Positions 19,329-28,420 of a stretch of 64,000 bases of DNA are shown here, in pieces (positions within the stretch are counted from its first letter, which is position 1; every line of letters begins with the position of its first letter). This DNA comes from Segetibacter sp. (GTDB lineage Bacteria; Bacteroidota; Bacteroidia; Chitinophagales; Chitinophagaceae). Under the pieces are notes generated by a model that was not told the DNA's origin, did no database searches, and worked only from the letters and a program-made list of their open reading frames with translations. The stretch is from NCBI RefSeq assembly GCF_025963695.1, contig NZ_JAOQAH010000085.1, forward strand, positions 1-64,000. Direction: 5' to 3'. The position numbers and the translations under genes are program-made.

Positions 19329-19353
19329 CCGTTCCGACTCGTACCCGGAACGG
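19329..19353. other. GC-rich hairpin in the susC leader
   Basis: CCGTTCCG (19329-19336) pairs with CGGAACGG (19346-19353) across 9 nt, 66 bp before the susC start codon on the minus strand. On the plus strand it is followed by TTTTT, but no plus-strand gene precedes it. On the minus strand it lacks a U-run. A leader structure or protein-binding site for susC is a guess. Confidence 0.4.
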
Positions 19354-19406
19354 TTTTTATTTGGGTCCTTCTTTAATATCTATGTCATTTTATTTGTTTT
19401 TATCTT

Positions 19407-20588
19407 TTAACTATGGTTACCAAGCACAACTATTTTTCTGCCTTCAATTTTAAAATGCACCCCGTTGGTCTCTAATAAATGCAGCACTTCAGATAAATTT
19501 AGTTTCCGGCTAATTCCACCACCAAAACGGCCCTTATTATCAGAAGTTTCATATGAAATATCTACATCATACCATCTCGAAATTTGCCGCATTATTGTTG
19601 GCAGATCAGTATTGTCAAATTCGAAAAAACCGTTTTTCCATGCAATCACCTGGTCAACATCGACTGGTTGTATGATTATTGGCTTTGAAAAAGAAGTGAA
19701 TACGGATTGCTGTCCGGGCAGTAGCAATTTTTCTAAAGAACCAGCACTAAATTTTACCGATCCCTCCAGTAATGTAGTATTGATGCTTTTCTCGTCGCTA
19801 TATGCGTTTATGTTAAAATGCGTTCCCAAAACGGTTACTTTTGTTTGCAATACCATTACTTCAAATGGCATTGATTTATTTTTTGCTACCTCAAAGTAAG
19901 CTTCGCCGCTTAGCTCAACCCTTCGGTTATTACCAGTAAATGTGGTAGGAAACTTCAATGAACTTGCTGCATTTAGCCATACATGTGTACCGTCTGATAA
20001 TTTAATCTCATATTGGCCACCACGTGGAGTACTAACCGTATTATATTCTATCGCTTTGTTATTCGTATCACTGTTATTATAATAGGCCAGTTTTCCATTG
20101 TCTTCTTTTACGACTTTGGTTTTCCCTTGTTCAATCAGGTTTCCATTTTTTGCATTATCCAGAAGAATAGTGGCACCATTTGAAAGGGTAAGCATAGCAT
20201 GGTTGCCACCGGGAACAATATGATTTTTAGTAGTTGTTTTTCGGGCCACCACAGGTGCATGGGCTGTTTTCTTTTCTGTAAGTAAATAAATACCTGATGC
20301 AAGACAACATATGACTGCGGCTGCCGCAATTACACGTTTAACCGTGAAGAAAATTAATTTTGAAGGTTTCTCTTCGATTGCATTTTTTCTCTCTATGATT
20401 TCCTTAAACATTCGGTCTCGCTGCTGCTGGCTCGTCATGCCATCAAAGGCCCGTTCTTCAAGGTCCTCAATGACTTTGTTTTCAAGAATGCCCTGGTTGG
20501 CCGGCAGCAGAATTAAAAATTCCTTCAGTTCATCTTCCGACAGAGAAGCATCTAGATATTTATCAAGTAAAACCTGAAAACGCGACAT
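19407..20588 (-). CDS. FecR-family anti-sigma factor
   Basis: 393 residues. An N-terminal cytoplasmic part (1-80) is followed by one membrane helix (about 84-103), a periplasmic FecR domain (about 185-285, with TPRGGQYEIKLSDGTHVWLN and VELSGEAYFEVAK) and a C-terminal DUF4974 domain (about 320-393, FEFDNTDLPTIMRQISRWYD). It holds the ECF sigma factor inactive until the STN domain of SusC reports substrate. It sits between the sigma gene (about 104-bp gap) and susC (143-bp gap), in the usual order for this kind of locus. Confidence 0.95.
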   Translation of the reverse strand: MSRFQVLLDKYLDASLSEDELKEFLILLPANQGILENKVIEDLEERAFDGMTSQQQRDRMFKEIIERKNAIEEKPSKLIFFTVKRVIAAAAVICCLASGIYLLTEKKTAHAPVVARKTTTKNHIVPGGNHAMLTLSNGATILLDNAKNGNLIEQGKTKVVKEDNGKLAYYNNSDTNNKAIEYNTVSTPRGGQYEIKLSDGTHVWLNAASSLKFPTTFTGNNRRVELSGEAYFEVAKNKSMPFEVMVLQTKVTVLGTHFNINAYSDEKSINTTLLEGSVKFSAGSLEKLLLPGQQSVFTSFSKPIIIQPVDVDQVIAWKNGFFEFDNTDLPTIMRQISRWYDVDISYETSDNKGRFGGGISRKLNLSEVLHLLETNGVHFKIEGRKIVVLGNHS

Positions 20589-20692
20589 AATGAATTTTTA
20601 CACAAAAAATAGACGTGGGTACAATCGTCGTAGTAAAGACAATCGCAGATTGAAAATGTACCAGTGGGAAAATATTTTTTTTTAAAATTTTT

Positions 20693-21286
20693 TCAGAGAT
20701 CTGATAACAAGGTTACAATAAAAATGAGATGGCGATCGGTTTGCTGTACAAATGATTGAACAGATTTTACGGCTCTGTCTAAATGGTTCCGCACTGTATT
20801 TCTTGTTAACCCTAACCGGGTAGCTACTTCTTTCAGCTTCATGCCCTGGACACGAACGAGCTGGTAAATAATTTTTTGCTGAGGGGGCAAATGCGAAATT
20901 GCTTTTTCTATAAGTGCGTTGGACTCCTTAAACATCAGTTCACCTTCAGGTGTGATACTGTTTTCTTTAAAATAAGCGGAGAGGTGTTGAATGCAATCTT
21001 TTTCCCTGATTTTGCGTTGTAGATAATTGAGTATATGATTACGTGCAATGATAAAAATATAATTAGAAAACTGATCAATTTGGGCAAGCGTTTCGCGCCG
21101 CGTCCATATTTTTAAAAACACATCCTGCACCAGTTCTTCTGAAAATTCCTGTGATTTTGTATAAGTAAAAGCAACCCCGTAAATTGTATCTGCATATTGC
21201 TCATAAAGCTGCTCAAAAGCCTTTTCGCTGCCCGTTGCAACTTGCAACAGCAATATTTTTTCATCGGAGGAAGCAGGGGGCAGCAC
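20693..21286 (-). CDS. ECF RNA polymerase sigma factor (Bacteroidota SusCD-linked group)
   Basis: 197 residues. Sigma-70 region 2 lies at about 25-95 (FEQLYEQYADTIYGVAFTYTK then ELVQDVFLKIWTRRETL). Region 4 lies at about 130-185 (AISHLPPQQKIIYQLVRVQG, then MKLKEVATRLGLTRNTVRNH as helix-turn-helix). The start is GTG (21284-21286), since no in-frame ATG precedes region 2. It should direct transcription of susC and possibly its own operon when released by the FecR protein encoded next to it. Confidence 0.94.
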   Translation of the reverse strand: MLPPASSDEKILLLQVATGSEKAFEQLYEQYADTIYGVAFTYTKSQEFSEELVQDVFLKIWTRRETLAQIDQFSNYIFIIARNHILNYLQRKIREKDCIQHLSAYFKENSITPEGELMFKESNALIEKAISHLPPQQKIIYQLVRVQGMKLKEVATRLGLTRNTVRNHLDRAVKSVQSFVQQTDRHLIFIVTLLSDL

Positions 21287-21847
21287 TATAACAATAATTT
21301 TTTAAGTGTCTAAAGATAACTTATTACTTAACTTAAGTGCTGTCATTCACGACATAAGTTTCACATCAACTTACAATCAAGCAACGGCCAAAAAAGACTT
21401 TATCTATAAAATTTTCTGAAGAACTTATTATTAATTTTTAGTTACGGGTTGCTGCGTTTATTATCATCAGGGCTTGCTATATAAACTGCTGCTCCCATTA
21501 TAAAAGCATCCTCCACAGGTAGGGGAACTAATATTTCGTAACAATTTGCAAGTGCACTGTTGGCTTTACCCGGCTACACAAAGCCCGACACTTCAAGTGC
21601 GTCGTGTTGGTATTGCCGCCAGCAACATAACTTGTACAAAGCCGCCGTGAGCACAGCCCTTAAACGGAGCGTCGCAAGCAAAGCCTCGGTAAAGACCTAA
21701 TGCTAAGCCCAAAAAACATCTCATAACATTAAGGTGATCATTAAGCTCAGCTAAAAAAATTAAACCAATGGTATTTATAACACAACTCATTTACACCTCA
21801 GATGGTTAGGAAGTTATTTTAACCAATTTGAATCCATTGCTATTTTC
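21287..21847. other. Intergenic stretch, no gene recognised
   Basis: It holds the upstream region of the sigma-factor gene and about 400 bp of unassigned sequence. A 65-codon minus-strand frame (21593-21790) has no recognisable product. A TATCTTTA near 21310-21320 on the minus strand is one base off the -7 consensus and lacks a partner. A sequence near 21594-21610 resembles the dispersed repeat only loosely and is not counted. Confidence 0.5.
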
Positions 21848-22069
21848 ATGATTTCAAAATACAACGGAAAACTTCTCATTAGGGTACGCCCTCAGTACGA
21901 CGCGTACATACAAAGCAATATTGAAAAGCCTTATGAAATTCGCCTTGTAGAATTTGAAAACGAGCAGGACTTTAATAATTTTATGGAGGACTACGAACGA
22001 AAAGGATCATTGCATTTGAAAGAACAATCAATAAGATCGGTCGTGCTAATGAAGGGGTCAAAACTATAA
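21848..22069 (+). CDS. Small conserved-looking hypothetical protein
   Basis: 73 residues, cytosolic, charged, no Cys. It starts ISKYNGKLLIRVRPQYDAY and has a strand-helix pattern (EIRLVEFENEQDFNNFMEDY) resembling small ferredoxin-like alpha/beta folds such as the DUF1330 type. I do not recognise the family. Codon use looks normal, and it is followed by a same-strand gene 42 bp later. It is probably real, though its small size keeps some doubt. Confidence 0.6.
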   Translation: MISKYNGKLLIRVRPQYDAYIQSNIEKPYEIRLVEFENEQDFNNFMEDYERKGSLHLKEQSIRSVVLMKGSKL

Positions 22070-22111
22070 CGATTAAATGCGCCACAATCTCATATTGTCA
22101 AAGGGTTAATT

Positions 22112-23095
22112 ATGAAACAATCAATAATGTTTTTGGTGTTTGTTATATCAGCAACACTACTTTTTGGGCAGAGCAATTTTGATGAATATGGAAAATTTGC
22201 CAAAAAAGCAGATTCTCTTTACCAGTTAAAGGACTATAAAAATGCGGCTACTACATTTTCGCAGGCATTTAAATCAATAGGCTGGAAGGGGTCGCAAAAG
22301 GACAGGTACAATGCTGCGTGCTCGTGGGCATTAGCGGGAGTTGCGGACAGCGCTTTTTTTCAACTTGATAATATTGTGCAAAAACAGCATTATACCGACT
22401 ACGCCCATATTACTTCTGAGCCTAACCTAAATTCTTTGCACCAGGATAAGCGGTGGAAGCCGTTGGTTGGGCGTATAAAACAAAACAAGTATAGGGCAGA
22501 AGTTAATTTAAACAAGCCATTGGCAGCGCAGTTGGATAGCATTTATGTAGAGGATCAGCAGTACAGGCGGCAGATAGATTCTCTCCAGAAAAAATATGGA
22601 TGGGAGTCAAAGGAAATGACAGCGCATTGGAAAATTATAAATGAAAAGGATTCGATCAATTTGATCAAAGTGAAGAATACTCTTGATAAGTATGGCTGGC
22701 TGGGAGCGGACGTTGTGGGCGAACAGGGAAGTACAACCTTATTTCTTGTGATACAACACTCAGATAGATTGACGCAGGAAAAGTATTTACCGCTGATGAG
22801 AGACGCCGTAAAAAAAGGCAAAGCACGAGGAAGTAGTTTGGCATTACTTGAAGACAGAGTTGCATTAGGCCAAGGAAAAAAACAGATTTATGGCAGCCAG
22901 ATTGGAAGTGATGCAACTACCAAAACCTTTCATGTACTGCCGCTTGAAGATCCTGACAATGTTGACAAAAGACGTGCTGAAGTTGGACTACCACCTTTAG
23001 CCGAATATGTAAAGCAATGGCAAATAAAATGGGACGTTGAACAATACAAAAAAGATCTTCGGGGAATGGAAGCTAAAGGAAGAGTAAGCCCCTAA
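22112..23095 (+). CDS. Exported DUF6624-type protein with N-terminal TPR-like helices
   Basis: 327 residues with a signal peptide (cleavage after LLFGQ). Residues 25-120 are helical and TPR-like (ADSLYQLKDYKNAATTFSQA, DRYNAACSWALAGVADSAFF). Residues about 150-315 look like the DUF6624 domain: DQQYRRQIDSLQKKYGW, KVKNTLDKYGWLGADVVG, TLFLVIQHSD, LLEDRVALGQGKKQIYGSQI and a C-terminal ADVGLPPL-like stretch. The domain's function is not known; Bacteroidota often carry it in secreted proteins. No partner gene is evident. Confidence 0.8.
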   Translation: MKQSIMFLVFVISATLLFGQSNFDEYGKFAKKADSLYQLKDYKNAATTFSQAFKSIGWKGSQKDRYNAACSWALAGVADSAFFQLDNIVQKQHYTDYAHITSEPNLNSLHQDKRWKPLVGRIKQNKYRAEVNLNKPLAAQLDSIYVEDQQYRRQIDSLQKKYGWESKEMTAHWKIINEKDSINLIKVKNTLDKYGWLGADVVGEQGSTTLFLVIQHSDRLTQEKYLPLMRDAVKKGKARGSSLALLEDRVALGQGKKQIYGSQIGSDATTKTFHVLPLEDPDNVDKRRAEVGLPPLAEYVKQWQIKWDVEQYKKDLRGMEAKGRVSP

Positions 23096-23409
23096 ATAAC
23101 TTTTAGCATATAAATAATAGAAAGGTTTAGTCTAACCAATAAACTACTTTTTTTGCCTTTGCAGTTATTCTTCACCTGCAAGTTCTTCTTCAATTACAGT
23201 TATAATTTTTTGGAAGTGCATGTAAAACTATTCGGTTTTCATTTGGGTTGAGGAGTTGTCTTAAAAAGATTTGTTGAAAATTTTTGCGGACCGAACACCT
23301 GTTCTTTGTGCAGAATTTGTTGTGTCACTCACTTGTACTGCATCTTTTTATAGCAGCTTTTTTAATAAAATAAAATTTGCAGGGGCATGATTATAGTGTA
23401 TTTTTTCTT
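23096..23409. other. Intergenic stretch with a repeat, upstream of an outer-membrane protein gene
   Basis: 314 bp between two plus-strand genes. It holds a type A repeat (23319-23338) with AGCA at 23352-23355, about 55 bp before the next start. No other structure or gene was recognised. Confidence 0.5.
23319..23338 (-). repeat. Dispersed intergenic repeat, type A, copy 5
   Basis: Minus-strand reading GTACAAGTGAGTGACACAAC, the commonest type A form. AGCA follows after 13 nt (23352-23355). TGCAG (23309-23313) and CTGCA (23338-23342) form a short inverted repeat around the core. Confidence 0.92.
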
Positions 23410-24693
23410 ATGATTTTTAGGAATTCTCTTATAACTAATCCAACAAAAAATTACGGTATTACTTCAATTGCAGACAAAGGTGTAGCTATTTCAATTGTAT
23501 TCATTTTGTTTTGTGTCATTCCTTCATATACAACGGCTCAGCAGATTACTCCCTCTAATGATAATATTGATACAATTAATAAGAAAGATTTGATAGATGT
23601 TTTTCAAAAGACATTCAAATACACACCACAGAAAATTCAAAGAAGAGGCAGACGAAAAGTTTATTTTTCCCTGGTACCTACTTCGTCTGCTGTTCCTGGC
23701 GGAGGCAAGGCTTTAATTACTTCTACTTCGGCAGCTTTTTATCTCGGTAGCAGAATAAATACTGCTTTGTCAAGTGTTACATTTGTTCCTTATCTAAACT
23801 TTAAAGGACGTTACTCCATTGGCTTCCGCAATAATATTTATACCAACAAGAATAAGTGGAACATACAAGGCGATACCCGCTTCTCTTTATACCCCGAATA
23901 CGTTTATGGAAAGAACAACACAAATAGCCAAAATAATAGGGTGCTGATCACTTATAAATACGTCAGGTTTTACCAGACATTATTAAAACAATTAAAGCCC
24001 TACCTTCTGGCCGGTGTTGGTTATAATTTAGATTATCATATCAACATTCAAACCGTGGGAGATACGATAGGGCTGCCAAAATTTTTGAGCTATCCTCATG
24101 GTACAGCGGCCAACGCAAACTCTTTGTCGTCAGGAGTAACCTTCAACCTGTTGTATGATTCAAGAAACAATTCATTAAATCCTTTGCCGGGAGCGTATCT
24201 CAATTTTATCTACAGGGTAAACCCCTATATTCTTGGTAATGGCGACAATACATGGAAGTCATTATATATCGACGGGCGCAAGTACATTGACCTGCAAGGC
24301 AGAAGAAGAAAGGTACTGGCTCTGTGGAGTTATGTATGGACAGCTTTGAATAATAATGTTCCTTATCTCGACTTGCCAGCGATAGGGTATGAGCCTTATC
24401 AAAGGTCGGGAAGGGGGATTCAGCAGAACAGGTATCGTGGCAAAAGCCTGGTTTACTTCGAAGGTGAATACCGTAATGACTTACGGGATGACGGGCTTTT
24501 GGGTTACGTTCTTTTTGCAAATATGAATACTACGTCTGGCCCCGGAGACGGGAAGTTTACCGGGCCACACCCCGCCGTAGGCGCAGGTGTTCGTGTAAAA
24601 TTCAATAAACGTTCAAATACTAATATTGCAATTGACTTCGGCGTAAGCAAGGGACATTCTGCGATTACACTAAATCTTGGAGAGGTATTTTAG
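23410..24693 (+). CDS. Omp85/surface-antigen-type outer-membrane barrel protein
   Basis: 427 residues from the ATG at 23410; the frame itself is open from 23377. An N-terminal signal anchor or peptide (about 20-50, ending SYTTAQQ) precedes a barrel. Alternating strands run from RGRRKVYFSLVPTSSAVPGG to a C-terminal ITLNLGEVF, which ends in Phe as outer-membrane barrels do. The pattern FNLLYDSRNNSLNPLPGAYLNF is typical of bacterial surface antigen (D15) domains. No POTRA domains fit in the short N-terminus, so it resembles the barrel-only members rather than BamA. Cargo unknown. Confidence 0.82.
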   Translation: MIFRNSLITNPTKNYGITSIADKGVAISIVFILFCVIPSYTTAQQITPSNDNIDTINKKDLIDVFQKTFKYTPQKIQRRGRRKVYFSLVPTSSAVPGGGKALITSTSAAFYLGSRINTALSSVTFVPYLNFKGRYSIGFRNNIYTNKNKWNIQGDTRFSLYPEYVYGKNNTNSQNNRVLITYKYVRFYQTLLKQLKPYLLAGVGYNLDYHINIQTVGDTIGLPKFLSYPHGTAANANSLSSGVTFNLLYDSRNNSLNPLPGAYLNFIYRVNPYILGNGDNTWKSLYIDGRKYIDLQGRRRKVLALWSYVWTALNNNVPYLDLPAIGYEPYQRSGRGIQQNRYRGKSLVYFEGEYRNDLRDDGLLGYVLFANMNTTSGPGDGKFTGPHPAVGAGVRVKFNKRSNTNIAIDFGVSKGHSAITLNLGEVF

Positions 24694-24842
24694 GTGATGG
24701 CCTGATCAAAGATGTGATGAATATTGGATGTTCCCCTAAGCATGTTGGCGATTAAAGTATCTTGAATGTAGCGAGGGCAATATTTAAATACCGTGGGGGA
24801 AAATGAAATTAAATTAAATCTACTCGAGCTTATCAGGCTAAT

Positions 24843-27008
24843 TTAATTCTTATGGTACTTTTTATTCTTAAAAAGCCACGAACTGACCTGGTAGTAAGCG
24901 ATGGCTTTTTTAGCTAGCGAATCATTCAAAGGTTCCTCTGTCGCAGAACCCGTTCTGAAGTCTGGTTTAAACTGCTTTACCTTTCTCACCGGCGACTGTA
25001 TTATAAGACGATCATTCTGTATAAACCCAAGTCCCTGGTATGTACTGATAAAAGCTTTTTCTTTTCCAGCGGGAAGATTAAAAATGTCTTGTCCAAGAAA
25101 TTTAGACCTGTAACTAAAGTTCAGCATTCCCAAAATAGTAGGAGGGATATCTATTTGTGCCATCAAACGATCAACAATAAAAGGTTGTTTGATAATTGCC
25201 GGAGCATAAATAAGCATGGGAATATGATAACCTGTTACAGGTAGTTCAACGCTGCCTGCACTTCCGGCACAATGGTCCGAAACAATAACAAAAATAGTAT
25301 TGCCGAACCATGGTTTTAATGAGGACTCCTTGAGAAATCTATTGATAGCATAGTCGGTATATTTCACTGCACCTTCGCGCACGTGATTGTCGGGAGAAAT
25401 ATCAATACGTCCTTCGGGGTAGGTGAACGGTCGATGGTTTGACACGGTCATAATTTGAGAAAAGAAAGGCTTTCCTTTAGCGTAGTTATTGTCTAAAGTG
25501 CGACCTGCCAACGTAAACAAGTCTTCATCAGCCACGCCCCAAATGTTTTGATAATGCACCTCTTCGGGCTTTATAGCATCACGGTCTATTACCTCATAAT
25601 CATTATTGCTGAAGAACTGCTTCATATTATCAAAATAGCTGTATCCGCCATAAATGTATTGGGTAATATATCCTTTTGATCTAAAGACAGTTCCCAAAGA
25701 AAATAGATTTTCATTATTGGGTCGCTTAACAATGCTTTGCCCTGATGAAGGAGGTAAGCCAAGAGATAAAGATTCTAACCCTCTTACCGTGCGCGTGCCG
25801 GAAGCGTACAGGTTTTTAAAGAAAATACTTTTGCTGACCAGCGAATCAAGATAAGGAGTTATATTTTTTTCTCCTCCTAAGGTGTTCATAAAGTCGCCGC
25901 TAAGGCTTTCAACGCTAATTAAAACAACGTTATGTCTTAACTCTGGTTTTGGATAAGTTATTTGTCTTTCAATATTAAAAATATCATTAGTGGTAAATGT
26001 GCTGTTACCGTTTACAAGATCTTGCCTAACAATTGTAAAGGCATCTTTATCTGGAAGTGTTGTATAAAATTTAAAGAAGTCTAGTTCATTATGCCAAAAA
26101 GCATTCGCAAATTGAAATACGCCATTTCCCGCCAATTCGTTAGCGTATTCGTTCTTGCTAAAATTTCTCCATTCTTCTTTTACCCCTAAATAGTTAACTA
26201 GTGTTATTGTTAGTAGGATAATAGCTACGATAGTACGTGAAAGAAAAGTTGAGGAAGCATAAACAGACTTCTTAATGATAGGACGAAGTAAAAGGAAAAT
26301 GGCTGTGGTAACGATAAGAATGATTGTTACTATAGCTGCAATAGGATAAGATTCTTTTATGTTACCCAACACTTCATTCGTATATACCAGGTAGTCCACC
26401 GCGATGAAGTTATACCTGACCGAAAATTCATCCCAGAAAAACCATTCGCTAATGGCGTTAAATAGTAATAAAAATATGACCAGGAAAAAGTCGAAGTATA
26501 AGACACCGGTTCTCCATGTTTTTCGAAAGGTGTTCTTTGTAAAGAGCAGGAATATAAAAATCAGGAACCGTAGGATGATGTAGGCCGTAACTCCTTTTTT
26601 CAGGTCTGCATTAAAATCAGAAGGAACAAGATTGGTAAAAAGAAAAATGCTAATAATAATTACAAATCCACCAATAGCAATCCATTTCCATTTGCGATCA
26701 TATATCTTGTCATTTGTAAACCACAGTTGAAGAACAAATGGAACGATAAGATATGTAGACATGGCGAGGTCGAAAAAGGAACCTATGGCAAACGAGCCGG
26801 TTACATTCTTAAAAGTCCAGTCAAAGCTTTTGCCGGTTTTAAAAAGCAGTGCAATTCTGGTTAAGAATGAAATACCAAGCACTAACACGATAAGCAAGAA
26901 AACAGGTGAAAATCTTCCCGATACAAAATTTTTAAACACTCTGGTTATTGCGGGTTCTTTGGTTTCCTGTTTGACTTTTAATTGAAAAGATGCTTTGTCT
27001 TCTGACAT
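24843..27008 (-). CDS. LTA-synthase-family membrane sulfatase/phosphotransferase
   Basis: 721 residues. Five or so membrane helices (about 30-290) are followed by an extracytoplasmic alkaline-phosphatase-superfamily domain (about 350-640). The metal site is seen in VVLISVESLSGDF, the catalytic Thr in SGTRTVRGLESLSLGLPP and VSDHCAGS near 575. In Gram-positives this family makes lipoteichoic acid. In Bacteroidota such enzymes more likely move phosphoglycerol or phosphoethanolamine onto surface glycans or lipids, which cannot be told here. It is divergent from the HD gene across a 385-bp gap. Confidence 0.9.
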   Translation of the reverse strand: MSEDKASFQLKVKQETKEPAITRVFKNFVSGRFSPVFLLIVLVLGISFLTRIALLFKTGKSFDWTFKNVTGSFAIGSFFDLAMSTYLIVPFVLQLWFTNDKIYDRKWKWIAIGGFVIIISIFLFTNLVPSDFNADLKKGVTAYIILRFLIFIFLLFTKNTFRKTWRTGVLYFDFFLVIFLLLFNAISEWFFWDEFSVRYNFIAVDYLVYTNEVLGNIKESYPIAAIVTIILIVTTAIFLLLRPIIKKSVYASSTFLSRTIVAIILLTITLVNYLGVKEEWRNFSKNEYANELAGNGVFQFANAFWHNELDFFKFYTTLPDKDAFTIVRQDLVNGNSTFTTNDIFNIERQITYPKPELRHNVVLISVESLSGDFMNTLGGEKNITPYLDSLVSKSIFFKNLYASGTRTVRGLESLSLGLPPSSGQSIVKRPNNENLFSLGTVFRSKGYITQYIYGGYSYFDNMKQFFSNNDYEVIDRDAIKPEEVHYQNIWGVADEDLFTLAGRTLDNNYAKGKPFFSQIMTVSNHRPFTYPEGRIDISPDNHVREGAVKYTDYAINRFLKESSLKPWFGNTIFVIVSDHCAGSAGSVELPVTGYHIPMLIYAPAIIKQPFIVDRLMAQIDIPPTILGMLNFSYRSKFLGQDIFNLPAGKEKAFISTYQGLGFIQNDRLIIQSPVRKVKQFKPDFRTGSATEEPLNDSLAKKAIAYYQVSSWLFKNKKYHKN

Positions 27009-27393
27009 TAAAAAATAGTTACTGAAAGCTTCAAAGTTAAACTAAAAATAATGTTTTCAGGTTGTCTTAAAAATCAACAAGCGTTGAGTGGGTATTGTGT
27101 ATATAGTCTGTAGACATGTTATTATTATCGTTAATCCTAACCCCATTTATTCGCAATTTCTAACCAGCGCTTACGAGACATTCGTCTATAGCAAACTGAT
27201 TTAAACAAAAAACCCGTATTGTTCTATCTGTTGCGGAAAAGGTAATTACGGCAAAAGGAATTGGTTGACATAGATATTTTAGATGTCTGATAAAAAAGAA
27301 AGTTTACGAGGTTAATGGGATTTAATTATCTTTTTGCCAGTTTCTTTAAAAAAAAAATTTACCAACGTAAAATGCGTTAATAAAATAAAAACG
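27009..27393. other. Divergent intergenic region, LTA-synthase-like and HD genes
   Basis: 385 bp that must hold both promoters. I found no clean TAnnTTTG/TTG pair, no repeat copy and no strong hairpin. The HD reading frame extends into it up to a TTG at 27334, but that extension is AT-rich and not protein-like. Confidence 0.4.
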
Positions 27394-27975
27394 ATGCTTG
27401 CATTCTCTGAAATCCAAAGTGAGGTAATAGGTAAACTCGAAAAGGGCTTGCCGCCTACGTTAACTTATCATAACGTACCACATACTTTAGATGTATTGAA
27501 GCACGTAATAAAAATTTCGGAGCAGGAGGGAGTAACTGAAGCAGAACTGTTATTATTAAAAGTAAGTGCCTTATATCATGACATCGGATTTCTTTACACT
27601 TATTTAAGACACGAGGAGAAAAGCTGTGAAATTGCCACCGCTGAACTTTCAGCGTTTGGATTTTCATTAGATCAGATTAAAAAGGTATGCGGAATGATTC
27701 GGGCGACAAAAGTACCACAAGAGCCACAGACCAGGCTTGAAGAAATTATTTGCGACTCTGATTTGGATTACCTTGGTCGGGATGATTTTTTTAAAATAGG
27801 GGAAGGGTTGTATAAAGAATTTTTGGCACAGCACATAGTTTCAAATGAAAGAGATTGGAACATGTTGCAAGTGAAATTTTTGGAGAGCCACCACTATTTT
27901 ACAAATAGTTCTAAAAGAAACCGGGAAGCGGCAAAACAATTAAACTTAGAACAAGTAAAACAAAAGTTACTTTAA
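27394..27975 (+). CDS. HD-domain phosphohydrolase
   Basis: 193 residues from the ATG at 27394. The metal-binding HD fold is visible: LTYHNVPHTLDVLKHV (first His), LKVSALYHDIGFLYTYLRHEE (HD pair), then CGMIRATKVP and CDSDLDYLGRDDF (distal Asp). Such proteins hydrolyse nucleotides or cyclic di-nucleotides, and the short form resembles adenylate-cyclase-linked or predicted metal-dependent phosphohydrolases. Its stop overlaps the stop of the convergent cyclic-nucleotide-binding gene by 9 bp. That neighbour makes a nucleotide-signalling role worth considering but does not show it. Confidence 0.9.
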   Translation: MLAFSEIQSEVIGKLEKGLPPTLTYHNVPHTLDVLKHVIKISEQEGVTEAELLLLKVSALYHDIGFLYTYLRHEEKSCEIATAELSAFGFSLDQIKKVCGMIRATKVPQEPQTRLEEIICDSDLDYLGRDDFFKIGEGLYKEFLAQHIVSNERDWNMLQVKFLESHHYFTNSSKRNREAAKQLNLEQVKQKLL

Positions 27976-28413
27976 AGGGGTTGAGTTGGCCATTGTAGTA
28001 CTTTTTTTGTTGATTACTCTTAACCTTTTGCACAGCGTTTTTAAGATTCCTTTTAATATATCGGCATTCGTCATTAGTATTTCGTAAAACGCTTCCTGCT
28101 CTAATTTAAGCAGCAGACATTCTTCCAGTGTTGTTGCGCTTGCTGACCTGCTTTCTGAATCTAAAACAGACAATTCTCCCACAATTTCATTTTCACCTAA
28201 CACTGCAAGGGTATGCTCTCCATCATGAATTCTTAGCGTACCATTAAAAATAAAATACATGCAGTTGCCAGGATCACCCTTAGAAAATAAAGTGATGTTT
28301 GGTTCAAGATAAGTTTCTTCAAGTATAGCTGCTAACTCTACCAGCTCCGTTTCTGCTGTGTTTTGAAATATTTCCGAAGATTTTAAAATCAAAACCTTTT
28401 CAATCAACAACAT
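27967..28413 (-). CDS. Single-domain cyclic-nucleotide-binding protein
   Basis: 148 residues consisting almost only of a cNMP-binding barrel (about 10-125): VELAAILEETYLEPNITLFS, GDPGNCMYFIFNGTLRIHDG, ENEIVGELSVLDSESRSASA and a final helix. The phosphate-binding cassette reads GELSVLDSESRSASA, close to the FGEhALL-x-x-x-RxAxA consensus, with the Glu and Arg kept, so ligand binding is plausible. No DNA-binding domain is present. The gene starts 7 bp after the transporter-like gene, and in related proteins this domain can be fused to an Npt-type transporter. It may therefore act as a detached regulatory subunit. Confidence 0.88.
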   Translation of the reverse strand: MLLIEKVLILKSSEIFQNTAETELVELAAILEETYLEPNITLFSKGDPGNCMYFIFNGTLRIHDGEHTLAVLGENEIVGELSVLDSESRSASATTLEECLLLKLEQEAFYEILMTNADILKGILKTLCKRLRVINKKSTTMANSTPLK

Positions 28414-28420
28414 CTTTAAA

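Noticed and set aside
21541-21620. Possible extra copy of the dispersed repeat near 21594-21610
   Set aside because: The match (CAAGTGCGTCGTGTTG) fails at most diagnostic positions of both types.
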